Of a stretch of 64,000 nucleotides of DNA, positions 7,692 through 16,249 are shown in pieces (the first letter of the stretch is position 1; each line of letters starts with the position of its first letter). A program made the position numbers and the translations under genes. Below the pieces are notes generated by a model. The model ran no database searches and was not told the DNA's origin. It saw only the letters and a list, made by a program, of their open reading frames with translations. The stretch covers positions 186,001 through 250,000 of the forward strand of contig NZ_BLYC01000004.1 of NCBI RefSeq assembly GCF_019721995.1. The letters are read 5' to 3'. The stretch comes from Bathymodiolus japonicus methanotrophic gill symbiont. GTDB lineage: Bacteria; Pseudomonadota; Gammaproteobacteria; Methylococcales; Methylomonadaceae.

Positions 7692-10022
7692 CTAAATAGG
7701 TGCTGCACTCGTCGACCCATTAATATCTTCAGGATCACCCTCATAAGGGGTTGCATATTTACAATCCTTTTGCGGGCAGACCTTTTCCGGGCCGAGGCTC
7801 TTGGTGCTTTTTAGCGTTAATATCGGCCAGTCACACGTCGGGCAGGGCTCTTTAACTGGGACATTCCAGAGTGCATAATCACATTTAGGATAGCCGGAGC
7901 AGGAATAGAATACTTTGTTGTTGCGTGACTTGCGCTTGAGGATGGTGCCTTTTTTGCACTTAGGGCATGCTACGCCAGTATCCAGTGGCTTCTCTAATGG
8001 CTCTATATGTTTACACTTCGGATACGAGCTACAGCCGATAAATTTGCCATAACGCCCGGTCTTGATCACTAAATCAGAGTCACATTTAGGACACTTCCGC
8101 CCCTCCACAATTTCAGGGACATTAGACTCCGTACCGTCATCATTTAAGTTGCGGGTGTAAGAACAGGTTGGGTAATCTGTGCAGCCGATAAAGCGGCCAT
8201 TGCGACCTAGACGGATAGACAGTGGCTTGCCACACTCAGGGCATTTTTCGTCGATGGCTTCCTGAGTCACGTCTTTACGCTGTACCGATTGTTCTTTGTC
8301 ATGAATCAGTTTGGTAAATGGCTTCCAGAAATCATGCATCAGCGGAACCCAGTCTTTTTCCCCGCGCGATACCGCATCTAATTCATCTTCCAGGTTAGCG
8401 GTAAAGTCATAATCGACATATTTTGTAAAATGCTCGGTTAGAAACTTGATAACAATCCTGCCTACATCGGTCGGGTGAAAGCGTTTACTCTCCAGCGTTA
8501 CATATTCACGATTTTGCAGGGTAGAGATAATTGATGCATAGGTAGAAGGGCGGCCAATACCATGTTCTTCCAACGATTTAACCAGACTGGCTTCACCATA
8601 GGGGGGGGGAGGTTCTGTAAAATGCTGATTGGTAACAATGGCATCCAGTGGGATCGCATCCCCTTCTTCCATAGGCGGTAAAAAGGTTTCTTTATCATCG
8701 CCTTCTTTGTTGTCATCTTTTCCTTCCAGGTACACAGCCATAAAGCCGGGTTTGGCGATAACGGAACCTGTGGCACGAAAAATATCTTTATCGCTGCCAC
8801 ATTGCAGATCAACAGAGACGGTGTTGATGGTTGCATGAATCATTTGACAGGCAATCGTGCGCTTCCATATCAGGTCGTATAGCTTAAATTGATCGTTGCT
8901 TAAATATTTTTTAAGCTCGGCAGGGATTTGCTGTGCCAGCGTGGGCCGAATTGCCTCGTGCGCTTCCTGAGCGTTTTTAGATTTGGTTTTAAATGCGCGC
9001 GGTTGTTTGGGTACTTGGTCAGCACCGTATTTATCACTGATCAACTGGCGAATGTTTTCCAGGGCTTCATCTGCTAAATTAACCGAGTCAGTACGCATGT
9101 AGGTAATTAAGCCCGCTGCTTCACCGCCTCCGATATCCATTCCTTCGTAAAGTTGCTGGGCAACCATCATCGTGCGTTTTGTGGTAAAGCCCAGTTTACG
9201 CGCGGCCTCTTGCTGTAAAGTCGAGGTAGTAAATGGCGCAGCAGGGTTGCGCTTGCGTTGTTTTTTCTCTAATTTGGCAACGTTTAGCGTGCCGTTCGCA
9301 GCAGCAAGCAGGGCTTGTTGAGTTGCCTGTGCCTGGTCATCATTCTGGATGCTAAATTGCTCTAGCTTCTCGCCATTATAGTGGGTGAGTTTAGCTTTGA
9401 ACGTTTGCTTCGCATGTGCAAGTTTTGCGGTGATACTCCAGTATTCACGCGTTTTAAATGCTTCAATTTCCAGTTCACGCTCGACAATCATACGCAGTGC
9501 CGGGCTTTGTACCCGGCCTGCGGATAAGCCACGGCGAATTTTTTTCCACAATAACGGCGAAAGGTTGAAGCCTACCAGGTAGTCCAGTGCTCTGCGGGCT
9601 TGTTGTGCATCCACTAGTGTAGTGGCAATTTCCCCCGGGTTCTGTATTGCATGGGTCACCGCTTTTTTGGTGATTTCATGAAACACCACGCGGTGAACCG
9701 CCTTGTTTTTGAGTAGTTTTTTCGCTTTGAGTATTTCCAGCAAGTGCCAGGAAATGGCTTCTCCCTCTCTATCAGGGTCAGTTGCGAGATAGAGTGTGTC
9801 TGCGCCCTTGAGCGCTTTGGTGATGGCTAGGACATGGCGTTGATTGCGCTCTTGTATCTGATACTTCATGGCGAAATCATGCTGGGGATCCACCGCGCCT
9901 TCTTTGGGAATCAGATCGCGTAAATGACCATAAGAGGCGAGTACCTGAAAGTCTTTGCCCAGGTATTTCTCAATAGTCTTGGATTTTGCGGGTGACTCTA
10001 CAATGATTAAATTTTTACTCAT
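7692..10022 (-). CDS. topA: DNA topoisomerase I (type IA)
   Basis: 776-residue type IA topoisomerase that relaxes negative supercoils by a transient 5'-phosphotyrosine break. TOPRIM domain at residues 1-~140 with IVESPAKSKTIEKYLG (Glu9) and the metal-binding TDPDREGE at 81-88. The catalytic Tyr is at about 308 in GLITYMRTDSVNLA. The C-terminus carries four Cys4 zinc ribbons (CPECGK..., CPKCDS..., CPKCKK..., CPTCDW...). The length is that of gammaproteobacterial enzymes with a reduced C-terminal tail. It lies just downstream of smg, the usual smg-topA order. Confidence 0.97.
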   Translation of the reverse strand: MSKNLIIVESPAKSKTIEKYLGKDFQVLASYGHLRDLIPKEGAVDPQHDFAMKYQIQERNQRHVLAITKALKGADTLYLATDPDREGEAISWHLLEILKAKKLLKNKAVHRVVFHEITKKAVTHAIQNPGEIATTLVDAQQARRALDYLVGFNLSPLLWKKIRRGLSAGRVQSPALRMIVERELEIEAFKTREYWSITAKLAHAKQTFKAKLTHYNGEKLEQFSIQNDDQAQATQQALLAAANGTLNVAKLEKKQRKRNPAAPFTTSTLQQEAARKLGFTTKRTMMVAQQLYEGMDIGGGEAAGLITYMRTDSVNLADEALENIRQLISDKYGADQVPKQPRAFKTKSKNAQEAHEAIRPTLAQQIPAELKKYLSNDQFKLYDLIWKRTIACQMIHATINTVSVDLQCGSDKDIFRATGSVIAKPGFMAVYLEGKDDNKEGDDKETFLPPMEEGDAIPLDAIVTNQHFTEPPPPYGEASLVKSLEEHGIGRPSTYASIISTLQNREYVTLESKRFHPTDVGRIVIKFLTEHFTKYVDYDFTANLEDELDAVSRGEKDWVPLMHDFWKPFTKLIHDKEQSVQRKDVTQEAIDEKCPECGKPLSIRLGRNGRFIGCTDYPTCSYTRNLNDDGTESNVPEIVEGRKCPKCDSDLVIKTGRYGKFIGCSSYPKCKHIEPLEKPLDTGVACPKCKKGTILKRKSRNNKVFYSCSGYPKCDYALWNVPVKEPCPTCDWPILTLKSTKSLGPEKVCPQKDCKYATPYEGDPEDINGSTSAAPI

Positions 10023-10040
10023 GCGTGATATTAACCAAAA

Positions 10041-10508
10041 TTAATTTAAAAAATCCGGTGTTTCCTGGTAGATGATGTTTTCCATATGTGCAATGGCAAG
10101 TTCTTCATCCGCCTGACTTAATAGCACGATCAGGGCTATCCATTTCAGCTCGTCGAGGGAAATATGCTTTTTCTCTACCGCCATGGCGCGATCAATCACT
10201 AATTCGCGACTGACGGGAGTAAGAATAGCCATTCCCTGCAGGTAGAGGATAAAGTTACGACACTCTAAATCTAGCTTATAACACTCTTCGGCACAAAAAA
10301 TACGGAAATTATTAGCTGATTTGAATACGGGTTCTTCTTGCAGTGCCAGCGTATCTAGCCACTCAAAGGCTTTGGAAATAATGCCTGAATTAAAACCGGC
10401 TGCCTTAAGTTCTGTATGTAACATATCGGTATCCGGAATGATGTCAATCTCACTATCCATATAATTTTCAAATAGATAGATCAATACATCAAAAATATCT
10501 TCATTCAT
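10041..10508 (-). CDS. smg: Smg family protein (DUF494)
   Basis: 155-residue all-helical protein of the Smg/DUF494 family, rich in acidic residues, beginning MNEDIFDVLIYLFENYMDSEIDI, which is typical of the family. Biochemical function is not established. The family is almost always found between dprA and topA in gammaproteobacteria, as here (18 nt to topA, 39 nt from dprA), suggesting co-transcription. Confidence 0.93.
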   Translation of the reverse strand: MNEDIFDVLIYLFENYMDSEIDIIPDTDMLHTELKAAGFNSGIISKAFEWLDTLALQEEPVFKSANNFRIFCAEECYKLDLECRNFILYLQGMAILTPVSRELVIDRAMAVEKKHISLDELKWIALIVLLSQADEELAIAHMENIIYQETPDFLN

Positions 10509-10547
10509 TAAAGTGCCTATAAGTGGGCTGGTCTGCCTGTTAGCAAA

Positions 10548-11609
10548 CTATTTTATGCGAGTGTAAGTACCGCCATCGGCGGCGATAATATAACCTTGAG
10601 TTTCTAAAATGAGCAAGTGTGATGCGATATTTTCTACTGAAAACCCGCTTTCATTGACTAGCTGATCAATTGATGTGGGGCTATACAGTACATAATTCAA
10701 CAGGTTTTGCTGCTGTTCGTCAAGGCTGGTCTGGCTATTTGCATTTAGGAGGTTAGTTTTCGCCGTGGGCTGCTGAAAAAACTGGCCTATCTCTTCTAAT
10801 ATATCCTGAGTGGTTTCAACCAGTTTGGCGCCTTCTTTGATCAGCGCATTACAGCCACGTGCCAGCGGATTATAGATAGAGCCCGGGATGGCAAAGACTT
10901 CCCTATTTTGTTCCAGCGCCATACGTGCAGTGATTAATGAGCCGCTTTGTCTAGCGGCCTCTACCACTAAAATACCCAGGCATAGGCCACTAATAATACG
11001 ATTTCGCCTGGGAAAATGGTTGGCTTTGGCAACTGTACCGGGAGGGAACTCAGAAATAAGTACGCCATTTGCAACAATCTCAGTGGCAAGTTGTTTATGC
11101 GTGGCAGGGTAAACACGATCTAGACCTGTGCCGGTGACGGCAATGGTTTTTCCCTGAACAGCCAGAGCGCCACGATGACTTGCGGCATCAATGCCTAAAG
11201 CTAAGCCACTGGTAATTGTAAAGCCAGTGTTAGCCAGGCTGCTGGCAAAATCGGTCGCGATTTGTATGCCGGATGCTGATGGGTTGCGGCTGCCTACGAT
11301 AGCTATTTGCGGGAAATGAATTAAATCAATATCGCCCCGGGCAAACAATACCGGTGGTGGGTCTGGAATTTCTTTGAGCTGGCTGGGGTAGTCCTGGTCG
11401 GTATACAGTAGTAAATGATTATCTTGCTGCTCCAACCACAATAAATCCTGCTTAACAGTTTTCCAGTCCGGGTTTTTAATAGCATCAATAGTGGCGGTGC
11501 GTAGACCTAGTTTGATCAGGGTCTCGCGCGATTGATAAAAAAGTTGCTCGGGAGGGCAAAAGTCCAGACACTTTAAAAAGGTCTTGCTGTCTATGCCTGG
11601 CGTGCGCAT
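10548..11609 (-). CDS. dprA: DNA-processing protein DprA
   Basis: 353-residue DprA/Smf. It binds incoming single-stranded DNA and loads RecA during natural transformation. The Rossmann-like core shows AIVGSRNPSASG, TSGLALGIDAASHRGAL, TIAVTGTGLDRVYP and SEFPPGTVAKANHFPRRNRIISGL. A C-terminal winged-helix (DprA_WH) region ends at TYTRIK. ATG 11609 is the only standard start in the frame. However, the frame is open upstream (to a stop near the end of the LysM gene) and encodes EEPQKYWLAL, which resembles the conserved N-terminus of the family. The true start may therefore be a non-ATG codon farther up, such as CTG near 11651. Confidence 0.95.
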   Translation of the reverse strand: MRTPGIDSKTFLKCLDFCPPEQLFYQSRETLIKLGLRTATIDAIKNPDWKTVKQDLLWLEQQDNHLLLYTDQDYPSQLKEIPDPPPVLFARGDIDLIHFPQIAIVGSRNPSASGIQIATDFASSLANTGFTITSGLALGIDAASHRGALAVQGKTIAVTGTGLDRVYPATHKQLATEIVANGVLISEFPPGTVAKANHFPRRNRIISGLCLGILVVEAARQSGSLITARMALEQNREVFAIPGSIYNPLARGCNALIKEGAKLVETTQDILEEIGQFFQQPTAKTNLLNANSQTSLDEQQQNLLNYVLYSPTSIDQLVNESGFSVENIASHLLILETQGYIIAADGGTYTRIK

Positions 11610-11662
11610 CAGCGCAAGCCAGTATTTTTGAGGCTCTTCGGTATTCAGGTGAGGGCTATTCT

Positions 11663-12700
11663 TCAGGTGTTTGCACCAAGATCAAATACGCTTATATTCC
11701 TGGTTGCGTTCATAACCAGTGCATAACTAACCTTGTCGAAGACACGAAAAACCATGGCTACTCCCGCTTTTTGGTCGGATAATTTAACCAGTTCGTTTTT
11801 ATTCACATGAAAGGGATCTGGAATAAGTTTACCCCTTTGCATGATGGTCAAAATATTGGCAACTTCCAGGCCATCACGTGCCCCCTTGCTGAGGACAATG
11901 ATGTCATAAGTACCAATTTCCTGAACGCCATTATGCACACTGATAATTGATCCCTGAATAAATTTTGCTGGGGGTTTGGGAAAGTAATCAAATACAACAT
12001 CTTGTTCTGAAGTCGGCATCAGGCGGTCGCCTCGGCGTACCTCTCTTTGGGTGTTGGTAATTCGCAAAGTGGCTGGGTCACCAAGGGATATCATGACATT
12101 GTCGCCAATATATTCGGCTTCATAGCCTAAAATCTCATCAGTTTTCGGATCTATATATGTTTCACCTGGGCGATAAGTGGTATAGGCAAGATAATCAGGC
12201 TGCAGAATGGTACGTACGAAAATGTCGGTACCTGGCCCGGCGACTATATGCTCGCTAGCAAAGTCGATTATATAGGGTGAATTTACTAATTCATCTTTAC
12301 TTACGACTTTAGGCGAGCTTAGGTAAGGAGCAATAGCCTCAAATGGAATCATTGCAATCGCATCTTTTTCGTCGCTAAGGCGCATATGCGGGTAGAGCTC
12401 ACGCTGCTCATCATTGCTGGCATGATCAACACAGAGCATGGGCTTACCATCCACAAAGCAAAACGAGATGACATCCCCGGGATAAATAAGGTGCGGGTTT
12501 TTGATCTGACCATTATGTTCCCAGACATTAGGCCACTCCCACGGGTTTTGGAAAAATCTGGCGGATATGTCCCATAAGGTATCGCCTTTAACAACGACAT
12601 AGCTGGTCGGGTGCGAAGTGTTGAATTTAACTATATCAGCCAGGCTAGAAAGGCTAAATGTCAGGGCGAGAATAAATCCTATAATTGCTTTAGAAGCCAT
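11663..12700 (-). CDS. LysM-domain envelope protein
   Basis: 345 residues with an N-terminal signal peptide (AIIGFILALTFSLSSLAD) and one LysM motif directly after it (SYVVVKGDTLWDISARFFQNPWEWPNVWEHN). LysM binds peptidoglycan glycan strands, so the protein is expected in the periplasm. The rest (about 110-345) is a conserved, uncharacterised region found in homologues encoded next to dprA. It is divergent to def, with a 153-bp shared upstream region at 12701-12853. Exact role unknown. Confidence 0.9.
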   Translation of the reverse strand: MASKAIIGFILALTFSLSSLADIVKFNTSHPTSYVVVKGDTLWDISARFFQNPWEWPNVWEHNGQIKNPHLIYPGDVISFCFVDGKPMLCVDHASNDEQRELYPHMRLSDEKDAIAMIPFEAIAPYLSSPKVVSKDELVNSPYIIDFASEHIVAGPGTDIFVRTILQPDYLAYTTYRPGETYIDPKTDEILGYEAEYIGDNVMISLGDPATLRITNTQREVRRGDRLMPTSEQDVVFDYFPKPPAKFIQGSIISVHNGVQEIGTYDIIVLSKGARDGLEVANILTIMQRGKLIPDPFHVNKNELVKLSDQKAGVAMVFRVFDKVSYALVMNATRNISVFDLGANT

Positions 12701-12853
12701 TTTTTTATTCCAATCAATCAGAAAATTATCGGCTAAGTGTTGTTATGCATACTTTATTTTCACAAAAACGGACAACACTGAGCTTGCTAAGTATAAAGTT
12801 TAGATGAATTCGGATAGAATTCCAGTCATAAATAATTATTGTTGGAGAGTTTA

Positions 12854-13357
12854 GTGGGTATTTTGTCAATTCTTGAATTTCCTGATCCGCGTTTGCGCAC
12901 GGTGGCGGAGCCTGTAAAGGTTGTTGATAAGGCGATCAAGAGCCTGGTTGATGATATGTTAGAAACCATGTATGAAGCACATGGAGTGGGTTTAGCTGCG
13001 ACGCAGGTGGATCAGCATAAGCGTATTATCGTTATCGATACCAGTGAGGATAAAAATAATCCGCTGTGTTTAATTAATCCTGAGATTATTGAGCAGACGG
13101 GGGAGGAAGAGTCAGACGAAGGTTGTTTATCGGTGCCGGGTATTTTTGAGCTGGTAAAGCGCGCTGAAGAAATCAAGGTAAAAGCGCTAGATCAACAAGG
13201 CAAACCATTTGAATTACAAACGGGAGGGTTGCTGGCCGTCTGTATTCAGCATGAAATGGATCATTTGCAGGGCAAGCTCTTTGTTGATTATTTGTCATCG
13301 TTAAAGCGCCAAAGAATAAAAAAGAAAATGAATAAACTACATAAACGAGAAAAATAA
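12854..13357 (+). CDS. def: Peptide deformylase
   Basis: 167-residue metalloenzyme that removes the N-formyl group from nascent proteins. All three motifs are present: [17 protein letters not shown] (metal Cys) and HEMDH (two metal His and catalytic Glu). GTG at 12854 is chosen because GGAG lies at 12844-12847 and the product then begins [18 protein letters not shown], the usual Def N-terminus. The frame is open five codons farther up, to a TTG without a matching ribosome site. It is followed by fmt after 4 nt, an operon joining formylation and deformylation. Confidence 0.96.
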   Translation: MGILSILEFPDPRLRTVAEPVKVVDKAIKSLVDDMLETMYEAHGVGLAATQVDQHKRIIVIDTSEDKNNPLCLINPEIIEQTGEEESDEGCLSVPGIFELVKRAEEIKVKALDQQGKPFELQTGGLLAVCIQHEMDHLQGKLFVDYLSSLKRQRIKKKMNKLHKREK

Positions 13358-13361
13358 ACAG

Positions 13362-14288
13362 ATGAAAATTATTTTCTCAGGAACGCCTGAGTTTGCCGTG
13401 CCTGCACTACAAATGCTGTTAGATTCTGAACATGAAGTGGTTGCCGTCTATACGCAACCGGACAGACCGGCAGGACGCGGCCGGAAATTGCAGCCTGGCC
13501 CGGTTAAGAGTCTGGCGTTAGCAGCGGGTATCCCTGTTTATCAGCCCTTAAACCTGAAGCAAGATGCTGATATTGCACAGGTACAAGCACTGGATGCAGA
13601 TTTAATGGTGGTTGTGGCTTACGGCCTGATTCTGTCGCAGAAAGTGCTGGATATTCCCAAACTAGGTTGTATAAATATTCATGGTTCTTTATTACCACGC
13701 TGGCGCGGGGCAGCGCCCATTAACCGTGCAATTATGGCGGGGGATACGCAAACCGGGGTAACCATTATGAGTGTGGTTAAGCAACTGGATGCAGGTGATA
13801 TGTTGCATAAGACTGTTTGTGAGATAGGCGCGCATGAGACTGCGAGTGAGTTACATGACCGGATGAAAGTAATGGGCGCGGAAGGATTACAGAAGACACT
13901 GGCATTAATGCAGGCGGGTCAGTTAAACCCGGAAAAACAGGATGAAGCACTCGTTACTTATGCGCATAAGCTGGAAAAAAGCGAATCCGAGCTGGACTGG
14001 ACGCGCCACGCGAGTGCACTGGCACGCCAGATACGCGGGCTTAATGCCTGGCCTGTTGCGCAGACTAAATTGCAGGATAAGGTGATGCGTGTATGGCAAG
14101 CTGAGGTTGTTGCGGGTAATACTAATAATTCAATTCCCGGATCAATTTTGATGGATGAAAAGCATATCGATGTAGTTACGGGTGAGGGTGTTTTGCGCTT
14201 GTTAGAAATTCAGCTACCGGGGAAGAAACGAATGCAGGTTGCTGATTTCTTAAATGCGCATCATGTGGCTGGATTACAACTAGGTTAA
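13362..14288 (+). CDS. fmt: Methionyl-tRNA formyltransferase
   Basis: 308 residues. It transfers the formyl group from 10-formyl-THF to initiator Met-tRNA. The N-terminal domain shows FSGTPEFAVPAL, YTQPDRPAGRGRK (tRNA-interacting loop) and the catalytic region INIHGSLLPRWRGAAPI (Asn/His) with the later QLDAGDML. The C-terminal OB-like domain ends at about residue 305. Partner of def, 4 nt upstream. Confidence 0.97.
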   Translation: MKIIFSGTPEFAVPALQMLLDSEHEVVAVYTQPDRPAGRGRKLQPGPVKSLALAAGIPVYQPLNLKQDADIAQVQALDADLMVVVAYGLILSQKVLDIPKLGCINIHGSLLPRWRGAAPINRAIMAGDTQTGVTIMSVVKQLDAGDMLHKTVCEIGAHETASELHDRMKVMGAEGLQKTLALMQAGQLNPEKQDEALVTYAHKLEKSESELDWTRHASALARQIRGLNAWPVAQTKLQDKVMRVWQAEVVAGNTNNSIPGSILMDEKHIDVVTGEGVLRLLEIQLPGKKRMQVADFLNAHHVAGLQLG

Positions 14289-14295
14289 ATAGAAT

Positions 14296-14347
14296 GTAGG
14301 CCAGATAAGATTTTTTATTGCAAAGCAATAAAAAACGTCATCCGGCA
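14296..14347. repeat. REP-like palindrome with a GTAG head
   Basis: Starts GTAGGCCAGATAAG, ends CATCCGGCA, with a perfect 11-bp inner hairpin TTTTTTATTGC (14311-14321) / GCAATAAAAAA (14325-14335). The outer arms GCC.GAT and ATCCGGC pair, giving the classic REP layout of a GTAG tetranucleotide followed by an imperfect hairpin. The outer sequence is close to enterobacterial Y-REP units. It lies between fmt and rsmB, where it could also act as a weak transcription barrier. Confidence 0.6.
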
Positions 14348-14424
14348 AAATGAGGTGGCAGTGCTAGGTTCTGCTAACTGAACTATCGCTTGAGAAGCCA
14401 AGCTACGAATATAGGGATAATGAA

Positions 14425-15708
14425 TTGAATTCACGATTAGTCTCCGCAAATGTATTAGTGCAAGTACTGTCCGGCAGGTCGCTGACAGCCACGCTTGAAT
14501 CCGTATGGGAGAATGTGAGTGATGCGCAGGACAGAGCCTTTATTCAGGCACTATGCTATGGCACAGTACGTCAGTACTATCGACTGGAATTTATTTTAAA
14601 TCAGCTGCTGAATAAGCCGATTAAAGATAAAGACGTGCAAATAAAAGCCTTGGCGCTACTGGGCTTATATCAGTTGAAATATATGCGTGTCAAAGACCAT
14701 GCGGCGGTGTCCGAAACTGTGGCAGTGATGAAAAAAAAGCAGTGGGCAAAGGCCTTGTTAAATGCGGTGCTGCGGCGCTATTTGCGCGAACAGGATGAGC
14801 TGGAGGCTCTGGCTGACAAGCATGTGGCTTATGCACATCCTGACTGGATGATTAAGGCGATTAAAGCAGACTGGGGTAGCGAAGCGAAGCAGATTTTCTT
14901 TGCAAGCAATTGTACGCCACCGATGACTTTACGCGTGAATGCGCGTTTTTGTCAGCGCGATACCTATTTGACAATGCTGGCAGAGCAAGAGATTGCAGCG
15001 AGTGCCACAGAACATTCAGAGCAGGGTATTATCCTCGAGACACCTGTGGCGGTAGATAAGTTACCCAAATTTACTGCAGGCTGGGTATCGGTTCAGGATG
15101 CGGCTGCGCAATTAGCCGCGGGATTGCTAGATGTACAAACTGGAGACAGGGTGTTAGATGTGTGCGCTGCACCAGGTGGCAAAACCGCACATATTCTGGA
15201 ATGTCAGCCCGAAGTAAAAAGTATGCTGGCGATTGATATTGATGCGCAACGGCTGGTAAGAGTCAAAGAAAATTTAACCCGCTTGCAGTTAGATGCAGAT
15301 TTATTAGCAGCCGATGCTACACATCCTGAAAACTGGTGGGATGGTGTGCCGTTTGAGCGTATTTTACTGGATGCGCCGTGCTCTGCTTTGGGGGTGGTGC
15401 GCCGCCACCCAGATATAAAATTATTGCGCCGTGCTGAGGATATTGTTCAGTTGCAGGCATTACAACAGCGGATTTTGCAGGCGGGCTGGAAAATGTTAGC
15501 GCCAGGTGGGGTGCTGCTGTATGTCACTTGCTCAATTCTACAAGATGAAAATGAGAGTCAGGTTGAGCGTTTTCTGCAACAGCAAAATGACGCACAAGAA
15601 TTAGTGATCGCTGCTGACTGGGGTACTATGCGCCCATTTGGCCGTCAGATCTTGACCGGTAGCCAGGTTATGGACGGTTTTTATTATGCGCGTTTACAGA
15701 AAAAGTAA
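14425..15708 (+). CDS. rsmB: 16S rRNA m5C967 methyltransferase RsmB
   Basis: 427 residues. N-terminal NusB-like RNA-binding domain (1-~140), then a SAM-dependent RNA methyltransferase domain with CAAPGGKTAHI (SAM loop), DAPCSALGVVRRHPD (Cys) and YVTCSILQDENE (catalytic Cys), the two-cysteine scheme of m5C enzymes. TTG at 14425 is the plausible start; an ATG at 14420 is in another frame and stops at once. The 3' end overlaps the next gene by 23 nt. Confidence 0.95.
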   Translation: MNSRLVSANVLVQVLSGRSLTATLESVWENVSDAQDRAFIQALCYGTVRQYYRLEFILNQLLNKPIKDKDVQIKALALLGLYQLKYMRVKDHAAVSETVAVMKKKQWAKALLNAVLRRYLREQDELEALADKHVAYAHPDWMIKAIKADWGSEAKQIFFASNCTPPMTLRVNARFCQRDTYLTMLAEQEIAASATEHSEQGIILETPVAVDKLPKFTAGWVSVQDAAAQLAAGLLDVQTGDRVLDVCAAPGGKTAHILECQPEVKSMLAIDIDAQRLVRVKENLTRLQLDADLLAADATHPENWWDGVPFERILLDAPCSALGVVRRHPDIKLLRRAEDIVQLQALQQRILQAGWKMLAPGGVLLYVTCSILQDENESQVERFLQQQNDAQELVIAADWGTMRPFGRQILTGSQVMDGFYYARLQKK

Positions 15709-16249
15709 AGCGCTAAGGATAGTTTGTTATGTCATGCTGTTTTGTGTGGCATGTGATTGTCATGCTAACGGCGAATTTGTCAAAATTAAACAGGCACAAT
15801 TAAGAGTAACTGATGCTCAAGCCAGCTTAAATATTAAGCTGGATTTTCAATTAAGTCCCAGTGCAGAAGAAGCCCTCTATAGCGGTATTGCTCTGTATTG
15901 GGATGTCTCGATTGTGTTTAGACAGCAGCGCGGCTTTTGGTATAAAACCTTGTTTGCGCGTACTTATCGTTACAGCCTGACATACTATACTTTGCTTAAT
16001 AATTTTCGCGTTAAGGACGAGCAGCAACAAGCTTTCAGGCGGTTTTACAGTCTTGATGAAGCACTTAACTATATGCAGCATTTTCAGGCCGAGGAGATGC
16101 CATTATCTGGCTATGATAAAAATCAATGTGTTATGACTAGGCTAAAGGTGTCTTTTGATCGGGAAATGTTGCCCGCGCCGCTACGCCCCATTGCTTATTT
16201 TGATAAGCAGTGGGATTTATCGTCAAATGAGAGGCTGTGGTGCGAGTAA
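15686..16249 (+). CDS. DUF4390 family secreted/periplasmic protein
   Basis: 187 residues with an N-terminal hydrophobic signal segment (ALRIVCYVMLFCVACDCHANG). The mature part contains the DUF4390 pattern (ALYWDVSIVFRQQRGFWY, ARTYRYSLTYYTLLNNFRV, RPIAYFDKQWDLSS). Function is unknown. It overlaps rsmB at its start and the ntrY-like kinase gene at its end by 13 nt, so it is probably translated coupled with both. Members of this family commonly sit between rsmB and an NtrY-type kinase. Confidence 0.88.
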   Translation: MRVYRKSKALRIVCYVMLFCVACDCHANGEFVKIKQAQLRVTDAQASLNIKLDFQLSPSAEEALYSGIALYWDVSIVFRQQRGFWYKTLFARTYRYSLTYYTLLNNFRVKDEQQQAFRRFYSLDEALNYMQHFQAEEMPLSGYDKNQCVMTRLKVSFDREMLPAPLRPIAYFDKQWDLSSNERLWCE

